From assembly GCF_030463565.1 (NCBI RefSeq), contig NC_134651.1, positions 11,358,734 through 11,422,733 of the forward strand: 64,000 nt of DNA, in the 5' to 3' direction. The notes under the pieces were generated by a model. That model saw only the letters and a list, made by a program, of their open reading frames with translations. It was not told where the DNA came from and did no database searches. The first letter of the stretch is position 1. Each line of letters opens with the position of its first letter. Source of the stretch: Pelecanus crispus. Its lineage: Eukaryota > Chordata > Aves > Pelecaniformes > Pelecanidae. Shown one piece after another: positions 27,415 through 37,201 of this stretch. The position numbers were made by a program, and so were the translations under genes.

Positions 27415-27704
27415 AACGCTCTAGAAAAATAGCTCTTTAATTGTAAAGCATTCACAGTAGAGGGGTCTGCCTGGGCGGGAGCAGGGCCTGTGCCTGCTGG
27501 CACACGGGGGCTGCTGCTGTCTGTCTTGGTGGGCTGCGCAGTCGCTGAAAGCTTGAGGAGCAGGAGCCAACCCTTTCCCTGCAGGCACCTTCCTGGGCAC
27601 CCAGAGCGCAGCTCAGTGTCCGGCAGGATTGCTCGCACGTGGGATTGGGGGTGAGCCCTGTGCGCAGCCTCACTGGGCCCTGTACCGGGGGTCTCTGCCA
27701 CCCC
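27415..27704 (-). other. THPO 3'UTR with poly(A) signal
   Basis: Minus-strand sequence after the THPO stop. On the minus strand ATTAAA occupies 27436-27441, within the only AT-rich patch of the area, so transcripts probably end near 27415-27425. An open frame covering most of this interval is in a different frame from the THPO coding exon and has no family resemblance. Confidence 0.6.
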
Positions 27705-29505
27705 CTAGCCCTGCTTGCACAAGTCCTTGGCCAGGTCGTGGAAGAAGAAGCGCAGCTTGCCCTGCACCAGCTGCCGGTAGGTGAGGAAGATGCTGGTGAC
27801 GTGGGTCTGTTCCATGGAGCGTGGGGAGCAGCCTGGCTCCCAGGGTCCTGCCTAAGGGGTGAGAGTGGGACAGTGGGGGTGACAAAGCCATCGTACCCAG
27901 CCCAGCGCAGCCGGTACCTGCGCCGGGGTGGCCTGGCTCGCGTCAGGGAGGCCTCACCTCCCAGCTGAAGGTCTGCAGGAGCAGGAGGAAGGAGTTGGCG
28001 TGTCTGTGAAGCTGGCTCAGCTGCCTGGCCCCGCACTCCTGGGTCACTTGGCCCTGGGCCCCCACCACGGCACCCACCAGCAGTGCCAGGTCACAGAGGA
28101 TCTCTTGCCGCTTGGTCTCGTTCTGGGGGAGCAGGCAGTGAGAGGGCTGGCTCGCAGGCCCAATTTATTCCTTTGCCCACCCCAGGTCTAAATGGGGTCC
28201 TCCACCCCCCTGTGCCACCAGGTGTGCCCACAAGGCATCTTGTTCAGCATTTCTGGTGCCTGTGCCAACCCGGGGGCTCCTTCTCCAGCCCCATGGGCAC
28301 CCCTGGTGCCAGCACCATGCTCCCAGCCCCTCTCACCGATTTGGATTTCCACTGCTGGAGGCTGACATCCACCAAGGGCAGCACTATGGGGCAGCTGAGT
28401 GCGGGCAGTGCCTGGCACTGGCCCTAGGGGGGAGAGGAGATGCCGAGGTGAGATACCAGGAGTTGTGCCCGTCCCTGGCCTTGGGTTTTGGGGCAGTGGG
28501 GGGGGGTGACTGTATCCTTACCACTCTCTTCTCCATGTCCTTGGCCTCCCCAATGTACTTCTGGATGAGTCTGTTGTCGCAGACCAGCCGCGTTGGGCTG
28601 GCATGGCCCTCTTCCATGTGCAGGAAGAAGGATGTGAGGAGGAGCAGTCCTGGGGGAGACAGGGTTATCTTGGGCACCATGCCACCCTCCCAGGGCAGCT
28701 CCAGCCCAGGGCTGTGCCTGCACCAGTGACCCCTCACCCCAGCCCTGTGGTGGTTGTAGGGGTCAGGGGGAGATCTAGGGGGGCTGAGGAGGGCCTGGTG
28801 CTGCCCTCCGGTCAGTCAGTGCAGGTGCCCGGTGCTCGCTGGGGAGAGCTGGGGTTTCCATGCTGGTGGTGTGTGCTGAAGGGCTGCTGTGCCCAGATTT
28901 TTTTGTCTCTGCTGCAGGCAGGAAGCAGAGCCGTGCTCCCTGCGCAGACCAGGGCCAGCCCTCCGGATCTGTGCCAGGAGCGGCTTCAGGCATCACGTGC
29001 GCTTCGGGGAATCCCTGCCTGTAACATCCCACAGCGTACGTCTGCTCCTCGCCGCTGCTCTGGCCGAGGGCTTGCCTGCTGGCACTGCCTTCCCCAGCGC
29101 TGCCAGCACGCTGCTGCCCTGGACACCTCTCGGCTGGGCGGCTGCCATGCCCGCTGTCTGCCCATCCTGGCGACAGGCATCTCCTCTCCAACAGCCCTCT
29201 GTGCATCCACCTGCCTCACTGCCTGCCTTGGTGTTACACCTGTCCCCAAAAGCCCTCAGCACAGCCTGTTTCCCTAGGACGGGCACGGAGAGATGCCCAG
29301 CTGCCCTTGCGTGCCGGTAGCGGCCAGGTCCGACCAAACCGGAGCCACCCTTGGGGTTTGCTGCCCACCTGTGGGGCTCACCTCTTGGGGTGCCCATGTG
29401 GGGGATGCTCTGGCCAGGCCGGCACGGTGCTTGCTGCCAATGTGTTGCCCCTTCCTGCTCGCTCCCGTCCCCCCTTTTAACCACACACTCACTGTTCAGC
29501 TCCAT
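27705..29505 (-). CDS. THPO: THPO, thrombopoietin lacking the C-terminal glycan domain
   Basis: Five coding exons in transcript order: 29505-29493, 28649-28522, 28423-28337, 28122-27958 and 27806-27705. All junctions are GT/AG and the phases fit, giving 164 residues. A signal peptide (MELNRLLLLTSFFLH, cut near residue 22) is followed by one four-helix EPO/TPO-type cytokine domain. Landmarks shared with mammals are LVCDNRLI, VLPLVDVSLQQWK, ETKRQEIL and the helix-D run IFLTYRQLVQGKLRFF. Cysteines 28, 50 and 106 fall at the human precursor positions as I recall them, and C161 replaces human C172, so the two family disulfides (28-161, 50-106) are kept; C58 and C86 are additional. There is one sequon, N77-E-T. 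The protein stops three residues after the last cysteine, so the long mucin-like C-terminal half of mammalian thrombopoietin is absent. It is a secreted ligand of the MPL receptor that drives thrombocyte-lineage growth. The exon 1 ATG is the only start leading into a signal peptide. Confidence 0.93.
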
Positions 29506-30057
29506 GCTCAGCTGGGGGCTTCGGCCCTGCATCTTCCACCGTGGGGCCAGCGGCTGCTCCCTGGCTCCCGTCCCCCTTCCATGGAGGGCGGCTGTGGCGC
29601 GGGCTCCCCGCGAGCCGCTCAGCCGGGACAGAGGGCCAGGGGCCAGGAGCGCCCCCGGGGCGGCACGGCACGGCTCTCTGGCTCCGGCCTGGCCGCCCAG
29701 CCGAGGCAGCGCGATTTCCTGTTGTGTTGCCGCTGACCTTCGAGCAAAATCGCAGCGGGGGCCCCGGGCCCGGGGGACGGCTTCCTGCCTCCAGCCGCTT
29801 CCTCCCTTGGCTCAGGGCACGGGAAGGGCGTCCCCAGGGCACCTTCTGGGGCTGCTCACCTGCCCCTGGCCTGAGCACGCAGCTGCCAGCACCTTGGTGG
29901 TCAGTGCCTTGGCTGTGCCTGTCCCGGGGGTGAAGGTGGCACTTGGACCTGCAGAAGAGATGGCATCGGTGACCCTGCGCTGGGTGGCCCTGGGACCATC
30001 AGCCCTGATGGGGTCCTGCTCCCGGCTGCGGCAGCCAGGCACGAAGGCCACCAAAAA
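29506..30057. other. THPO upstream flank
   Basis: GC- and CpG-rich at about 29570-29790, so the THPO 5'UTR and promoter probably lie here. No TATA box and no clear extra exon can be picked out. Confidence 0.4.
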
Positions 30058-30305
30058 CCCTCACCCAGAGGTGGACCTCATTCCTGTTCACCTTCACCCA
30101 GAGGTGGAACCAAGAACAGTTACCCTCTCCCAGATGTGGACCACAACCCTGGGACCCTTGCCCAGAGGTGGACCCCATCCTTGGGGATCCTCACCCAAAA
30201 AGTGGATGCCATCCTTGGGGTTCCTCACCCAAAGGTGGACCCCAACCTCAGTGACCCTCACCCAGAAGTGGGCTCCAACCCCTGCATCCGTCACCCAGAG
30301 GCGAC
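30058..30305. repeat. 31-33-base minisatellite, eight copies
   Basis: Eight tandem degenerate copies of a unit of the form CCTCACCCAGAGGTGGACCC followed by a more variable dozen bases. It lies upstream of THPO, in no gene. Confidence 0.85.
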
Positions 30306-33300
30306 TCAGGGCTCTGGAGATCCCTGGCAGGGCTGCAGTGCGCGAGGACCCCTCTGAGCTGGGGAGGGTGATGGAGCATGGGGGCCTGGCTGGCATGCAG
30401 CCCTGGGGCTGTTTCACCAGGGGTATTGTTTGGGGGGGGCGGGTGAAGCACCCATGGACACTCCCTCCCTGGGTGGGAGAAGCACCAGGGATCTGCCCAG
30501 TGCCAGGCCCTGGCACGGCCATGACCCAGCCCCCCCAGGGCACTCTGGCCTGCTGCGGGGGGCGGGGGGGGGTAGGTGTGCACCCCCCCATACCCATGCA
30601 TACATGCACATGTGTGTCTGTATGGCACACACGTACACACCCCCCGTGTGCACCCGTAGACCTATGCGTGCACATGCGCACTTCCCATGGCATGTGTCGG
30701 GGTGCATGCTCAGCTAATCCCCAGGGCTGGGCAGCCCCCTGCACGCTTCCTTTTCGGGGGGGACCCCCCAGCGGGACCCCCCCAGACTACATCCTCTTGC
30801 CCCCGTCTCCCCGCAGCCTGCCTGTTTCCCTTTCACACCCCTGCTCTCGCACGCTCCCACCCCTGTCCCTGCAGCCGGCGATTCCCGGCAGCGCCTGGCT
30901 GAGTGACAACAGGCAGAGTAAACACCTCAGCCCCGCTCTGCCTGCCCTGCGCCCCGCTCGGCCCCTGGCAGCCCACCTTGCGGGTCGCGGGGTGCCCGGA
31001 CGGGGGTTCCGGCGGGTGCCACGGCTCCGGAGACAAGGCTGGCAGACCAAATCGCCTGTGGCACCGCTGGTGGCAGCAGGAGCCGCGAGCGCTGGGGTCA
31101 AACACCGCTGGGCTTCCCCTGCGCGGCCATGCCCCGTCTCTGCGGACGTGACAAGCTGCAAACGCGCCCCGCCGGCACCCTCGGCCTCCTGGCCAGCGCT
31201 GGCCCCGCTCCCGCCACCGTCCTCACGCCAGCCCCTGCTGTGCCCGGGTCCCTGTCCTTCCCTGGGTGCAAAACCCTTCGCGATGCTGGGCCTGAACTGC
31301 GGTTCCCTTCTTGCCCTCATAATTAGGCAAATGAACCCGCTGGGGGAAACTTGAGGGCAGCTGGTACTTGGGAAGATGCCTGATGGACCCCAGTGGGCCC
31401 CGTAGCACCCCAAGTTGCCTAAAATAGCCCCTTCACTCCAAAATGCTCCTTTTTAGCCTTGCCAGAAGCTGGTGGGCAGCAGGAGTCCATGCCCATGGGC
31501 AGCCTGGTGTTCTGCTGGGAAGGGCAACGCAAGCATTTGCTGCCCATGCCGGGGGGGCAGAGGGGGATGTGGGGGGAGCCCCTGCTGCTGGCCCGCCATG
31601 TTTCCCCCAGCCCAAAGCCAGGGATGCTGTGTGCCCTGGAGGGAGGGGAGTGGGGCAGCGCGTGGGGCTCAGGGACCCCAGAGGGGCATGGGGGCTGCAG
31701 CCGGGGCAGGCAGGGGTCTGGCAGGGGGCAGGAAGCCGGGTGGGGGCCGCAGGGCTGCACAGCTGGCCGGATCCCGGTGCCAAGTTTCCCACCTCTCCTT
31801 ACAGGGTGCAAAGTGTCGGGAATCCCGCTGCGGGGGGCAGCCGTTCGCACCCACTTCACCAAGGTGCCAAGGGCAGCCGGAGGTGCCAGGTGGCAGGGGG
31901 GCCGGGGGGGGCAACCACGGGCCGGTGGCACAGTGGCTGTCCCTGCCGGCCACCCAGATGTGCCCGGTGGTCATCCCCAGCATGTCAGCACAAGGCGGGG
32001 GGGGGCATGGGAAACAAACCTGGGCTTCCAGGGATGGGGAGGGGGGGTCCCAGCCCCCTTTGAAGCCCCCATAAAAGGGTCCAGCATAAAGGGAGGAGAA
32101 AGTCAAAGGAACAAAGAGAGTGGCTAATCCCGGCGTGAGCAAACAGCCCCGTTTGCTCAGGGCCCAGCTGGCCCCGGGGCCAGGGAAAGGAGCACAGCGG
32201 GGCTCTGGGGGTGCCAGGCAGCGGGGGACCCTTTACCCACGCTGGCCTCCTCCCTGAGCGCGGGCAGCCCCTGGGAGCTGGGTGCCCCCTGCCCGCTCCG
32301 GGCTTTTTTTTTACATTTGCAAATTGCCAATAAACATCCGTGGGCAAATCCCACTCCCCACGCCCTCCGCACGCTGCACCGCTCCCTGGCAGCCTGTCAC
32401 GGCAAGGCAGCACGGCACTGCAAAGGGGCACTTTGGCTGGGGTGCCACAGCTCGGGGGTGAAGGCTGGCAGAGTTTCCCGCACTTTTCCCAATTCCTGGC
32501 AGGCCACACGCTGCCCGGCACCCCGGCATGAAGTCCCCCGTGCTGCCTGGAGGATGCCCATGGGCAAACCCTCCAGCTGCTGCCTTGCACCAGGGCAGCT
32601 TGTGCCAGTGGCCCCGCTGGCATCCAGGGAGACCCCGCCGTGCCCCCTTCCCCCATCCTGCTCCTCAGCTGAGCTCCCCACCCTGATGGGGGACACGGGG
32701 GGTGCCAGGAGGGCACCTCGTCCCTCTCCCTCCATCCCGCAGGGCGGCGAAGGGGTTAATGCCAGGCGGCCGAGCCGCAGGTGGGCGCAAGAATGAAATT
32801 CCTTCTCGCCGTCCTGCGAAGTCTGGGCACAAATATTTGCCTGCATGTCCGGTGGGGAGGGGGGAGACCACCATCACTCTGGGAGCTTGCTAATCCCCCT
32901 GCCAAACATGGCCCCCCCCCCGTGCTCCGCACGCCCCCCACTTTCCTCCCACTGTGGTCACCCCGCAAGGCCTTTGGGAAGGGGATATTTGGGGCCAGGT
33001 GGACACCAGGACCTTTGGGTGCTCCTATAAGCAGGGAGCTCTATGGAGTTGACTTGGCACTGGGAGCGGGCACGGTGCCCCGGGGCACAGCCGGGATTCG
33101 CTTGGCCTGGCAGGCGAGGCTGCTTTGGGGTCTCCATCCCGCTCCCCGAGCCGTGCCCACCGCAGCGGGCTGGGATGAAGGCGAGACCCCCAGCCATCCC
33201 CGCCATGCCGGCAACGCGCCCTCTGTAATAAACTCCATGTGTTCGCAGATGGAAAGCAGCCACTTTCCCCCCCCGCCGTCACCCCCCCAGGCTGCATCCC

Positions 33301-36095
33301 CCTCCCTGTACCTGCCACCCCCAAAACCCCCTCCATCCCCAGACCCCCCTGGCCTTCGTCTGGGGCGGCCCAGCCCTGCAAGCCGCCTACCAGTTGTGCA
33401 AATATTGCCGGAACGACTGTAATCCCCATGTCCAACGTGAATTATGAGATATTTCCACCCATTACGACAGCCCCCCCCGCCCCGCCGCGTGTGTGCGAGG
33501 CCGGGGGGATTAGTCACGGGGCAAGCCGCGCTCGGCACAAAGCTTTGGGGAGGCCGACAGCTCTCCGCACCCCGCGCTGGGGCGGGGTGGTCAAGGGGGG
33601 CTCTTTTTGGAGGCGGGGGGGGGGTCCCATGAGCCTTCCCAGCTCCAGGCTCACGCCTGGCACGGGTGCGAGGAGGGGATGTCGGGGTGCCCGGGAGGCG
33701 GCGGGAGGCTGTGGGAAGGCGGGGCCGGGGCGTGCGGTTTTGCCTCGACCCCTTCCCTGGGGAGCAGAGGCTCCTTCCTGCCGCCCCGAGCCCGGCTCAT
33801 GTTCAAAGCCGCGAGCAGGCAGCGGCTAACAAGGCCAGACAATGGGGAGCTGCGTGGGGCAGGAGCGCTGGCGAGGGCCCGCCGCGACGCCCACATGCCA
33901 GGCACGGCACGGCCCCGGCACCGCGGCCCACCGGGACCCTCGCCACCGGGCAAGGCACGTGCTGGCGAGGCCCCGGCGGCGCTGCGGGCTGTTTCGGAGG
34001 GCGCCATCGGGGCATCCCACCCGCGCTGCGCCGGGATGGCACCCCATGGGGCCACCGCCTCCCCAGCCGGGGGTGAGCCAGGCACCCGCTCGCCGTAGAG
34101 GTGCCGGAGGGGCGCGGGTGCCAGGCGGGGTGGCCGGGGCTGCCTCCGGCTGGCCGGCTCCGTCCCTGTGCGGCTCCAGCTGCCTGCAGCCGGCGGCCCC
34201 GTTGGGGCTGTGCCGGCGCCAGGCCTGGCTCCGGAGCGCCTCAGAGCTGCCTTTGTGCAGGGCGCTGCCGGCGCACATGTGCGGGCACTGGGAAGCAGCT
34301 GGTGGACCGGGACCCTTTCCCAGCGCTTCCCCCCGCCGGCACCACCCCCTCCCCACCCGCACAGGGACCCCCGAGGCTCTGGCAAGCCGCCTCTGCCCCT
34401 CGCCTGGGGGCACCCCTTGGCATTTCCAGGGGCAGCCAGGGCTGCGGATGAGGGATGCCCAGGCACGGCTGGGGCATCCATTTCCTCCCTGCCCGCGTGC
34501 CCCCACTGCAGCGGCGATGCCCCCTCCCCGGGCAGGGATGCCCGGCACCCTCCTGCCCTGCCAGGCCCCGTGCCAGCGTACCACCCCGGTCCCAGTCTGG
34601 CAGTGCCGGGATGCCCTTGCAGTCGCCCTCTCCCTCTCGCTGCCACCCCGTGCCTCAGTTTCCCCCATGCCGAGGGCCGCGGCCAGGCAGGTTCCCCGTA
34701 TCTCCTTCCTTTCCCCAGGAAAGGGGAGAGAGCTTCCCCCGCCGCTTCCCCACGTCCCGCAGCCGAGCCAGGAGACTGTGACGAGCTCTGGGTGCACGGA
34801 GCCAGCGCCGGATTCCTGGCACCAGCAGGACGGCCGGGAGCCATCGCCCGCCTCCTCCCTGCTCGGCCGCGCTCGCGTCCCGCCGTCCCCCAGGGCCGCT
34901 GCCGCGCCGCAGCGGGCACCGCGCGGTGACACTGGAACGGCCACGCAGACCCCAGCCCTCCCCTGCCCACCGCGCTGCCGGATCCCAGGCCAGCGGGGAC
35001 ACCGGGAGAGAGGAGAGGGGACAGGTCAGTGGCACCGCCGGGGACAGCGGGGAGGGCACGGGGCCGCGGGGTGCCACGCTGTTGGGCATGGTCCCCGCTT
35101 GCAGAAAGTGCTTGCAAGCAGCAGGGTGTTGGGCACAGCCGTGCCCAGGGGATGCCCTGGGCCCTGGCAGTGTCCCAGCCCTGGCGATGCCAGCGGGCCG
35201 TCCTGCCCGGGGAAGCCCGGCTGCTCCTCGCTGCCTCGCACCAGCACCAGCTCCTGCCACGGGGCAGGGTCCCAGCACAGCCAAGCCCCCGCGCCCCACT
35301 GCCCTCCCTGGGAGAGGTGCCCGCTGTGTGGGGACGTGTGCCAAACCAGGGCAGGGAATGGGATGGGGCCGCAGTGGGCAAGCCATGGTTAGGCAACGCC
35401 ATGCGGGCTGGCATCGGGGGCACGGGGCGGCGGGCTGCAGCCCCCCCAGCCGCTCGCCGGGCCGTGGGGAGGCCCAGGAGGAGCCTTCTGGGGAGGCAGG
35501 GGCCTGTTGTGCTCCAGCTGTGCCGTGTTTCCCTAGCTACACCGTGCAGCTGGCCGGGTGTTTGTACCGCCCGGAGTTGATTTTGGCAGCCCCGCGCTTC
35601 CCCCTCCTCCCTTCCCCACCCGCCTTCCCCTTCCCCGGGCGCCCGCCCGCCACGGACCAGACACCCCTCCCTGCCCCCCTCTGCAGGGGTGGCGAGGCAG
35701 GGACACGGGTGGCACATGCTGGCCCCCTGCCCACCGGCCCCCCCTCCCTGCAGTGCGTGCCTCAGTTTCCCCAGCTGGATGATGCTCTCCCCAGGCTTTT
35801 CCATGGTGTCTGCTCACTGCCCACCACCGCCAGCCCGGGCACATGTGGGTGAAGAGCGGGACCAGTGCTGGGTGCTGCTCTCTCAGCTTCCTCCACGGCT
35901 GCCCCATACCCTCCCCGGGCAAGGGAACCCAAGCATCCGGGCTCCTGTCCCCCCGCAGCCGCTGTCACTGGTGGGCAGGAGCCCGGGGTCCCATTCTGGA
36001 GCCTCCCTCTGCCCGGGGTGGGCAGCAGCCGGAGGGATGTGGGGATGTCAAGGGCACAAGTTGTGGGGTGCGTGTGACTTTGCAGAGTGCAGTGT
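30306..36095. other. THPO-CHRD intergenic, no gene seen
   Basis: Contains a CA/TG microsatellite patch (about 30590-30690), AT-rich islands (about 31296-31350, 32090-32160, 32755-32860 and 33395-33475) and a long CpG-rich stretch at about 33480-35050. Very long open frames exist on both strands of the CpG-rich stretch but overlap one another and match nothing known; they reflect stop-codon depletion. The CpG-rich part could be a CpG island with an unrecognised transcript start, which sequence alone cannot settle. Confidence 0.55.
33395..33475. promoter_or_regulatory. Candidate conserved non-coding element upstream of CHRD
   Basis: Non-repetitive AT-rich island with TGCAAATATTGCC, TGTAATCCCC (a bicoid/Otx/Gsc-class TAATCC core), GTGAATTATGAG and CCATTACGAC, 3.7 kb before the CHRD start. 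Chordin is an organizer gene under Goosecoid/Otx-type control in other vertebrates. The link is a guess. Confidence 0.28.
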
Positions 36096-36900
36096 AGTTT
36101 TGCGTGGGAGGGGAGCTTTGGGGGGCCCATGCTCGGGGTGCTGAGTGGATGGAGGATCTGTATGTCCTGGGGAGGGGCTGGCTGCGGGCAAGAGGCCTGC
36201 AGGGGGTCCATGGCCCACAGGGGACTGTGTGGACGGACGGTGCCCCGCCGTGCCCTGTGCCCTGGGGTGCCAAGCAGCCTGGGAGGGGGCTGAGTGGATG
36301 GAGGAGTCCCCAGGATGTCCCATGCCTGGGGGGGCCCAACGAGCCCTGGGAGGGCTCATGCCTGAGGGTGGGCTGCATGGATGGGGAGCCCCCAGGATGC
36401 CCCATGCCCAGGAGATGCCCCATGCCAGGCGAGAGTATATGGTTTGGGGAGGGGGGCATTTGGATGGGGGTGCCCTTCAAATGCCTTATTCCTGAGGGGG
36501 CTTATGTGGATGGGGGACTCCCAGGGTACTCATGTCCTGGGGGGGGGGGGGGGGCATGTGGATGGGGGCATATCCAGGGTGTCCAGTGCCCAGGAACACC
36601 CCAAGCTCTGTGGAGGAGGTGTGGGTGGTGGCAGTGGTGTCTCCACAGTGCCCTATGTCCCCGTGGGTGTTGTGTGAGTCGGGGGGGGGGGGGGTGTCCC
36701 CAAGATGCCCAGCCCCTGGGGGTGCCCCGTGCCCTGAGGGAGGGTATGTGGATGAAGGCATCCCTTGGGTACCCCATGCCCCAGGGCTGGTATGTGCGCG
36801 GGGATGCTCTACACCCGGGGGTACCCCGTGCTCGGGGTAGGGGGGCAATGGATGGGGGTGGGTCCCCAGGACACCTCGGGTCCGGGTGTGCCCCATGCCC
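36096..36900. repeat. Degenerate minisatellite upstream of the CHRD promoter
   Basis: Some eight to ten irregular copies of a 45-85-base unit marked by TGGATGGGGG followed by CCCAGGATGCCCCATGCC. G runs of up to about 17 bases interrupt it (near 36540-36556 and 36684-36697). The array ends about 300 bases before the CHRD start codon. A long open frame runs through it into CHRD exon 1 but is repeat-encoded. Confidence 0.75.
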
Positions 36901-36959
36901 GGCGGGGCAGCTGCAAGCCCCGGGGTGCCGCAGGACGGCCCGTGCCCAGCAGGAGCGGC

Positions 36960-36978
<19 letters not shown>

Positions 36979-36999
<21 letters not shown>

Positions 37000-37201
37000 C
37001 GTCCCCCCCCGGCCGGCCGCTGCCTGCGCCTCATTAGCGGGGCCTTTGTTTGCACAGGGCTCGCAGCTCCCGCTTGCCCATGCCGCCGCCTATAAAGCGG
37101 AGCCGGAGCCGGCGGCCGGGCAGAGGCGGCGGCAGCGGCAGGCAGCGCCCGGCCCCCCCTCCCCGCCCCCGGCCGCCTGCCTGCCCCGGCCGGCCGGCAC
37201 C
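36979..37201 (+). promoter_or_regulatory. CHRD promoter and 5'UTR: G21 run, TATA box, CpG island
   Basis: A run of 21 G (36979-36999) followed by a C8 run opens the region. A TATA box (TATAAAG, 37091-37097) lies 105 bases before the start codon, placing transcription start near 37120-37130 and leaving a short GC-rich 5'UTR. The whole segment is CpG-rich. A TATA box within a CpG island suits a tightly regulated developmental gene. Confidence 0.65.

Noticed and set aside
27452-28036. Minus-strand 195-codon frame covering the THPO 3' region, as a possible glycan domain
   Set aside because: It is in a different frame from the cytokine exon, reads through intron 4, and lacks the Ser/Thr/Asn-sequon character of the mammalian domain.
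29351-31354. A 667-codon + strand frame upstream of THPO
   Set aside because: It crosses the 30058-30305 minisatellite and a CA repeat and has no recognisable domain; another product of stop-codon depletion.
33651-35804. A 717-codon minus-strand frame, with a 516-codon + strand frame on the same DNA (33842-35392)
   Set aside because: Overlapping long frames on both strands of a CpG-rich stretch are expected when stop codons are rare. Compositions are Ala/Pro/Arg/Gly-biased, with no domain, splice or codon-periodicity evidence.
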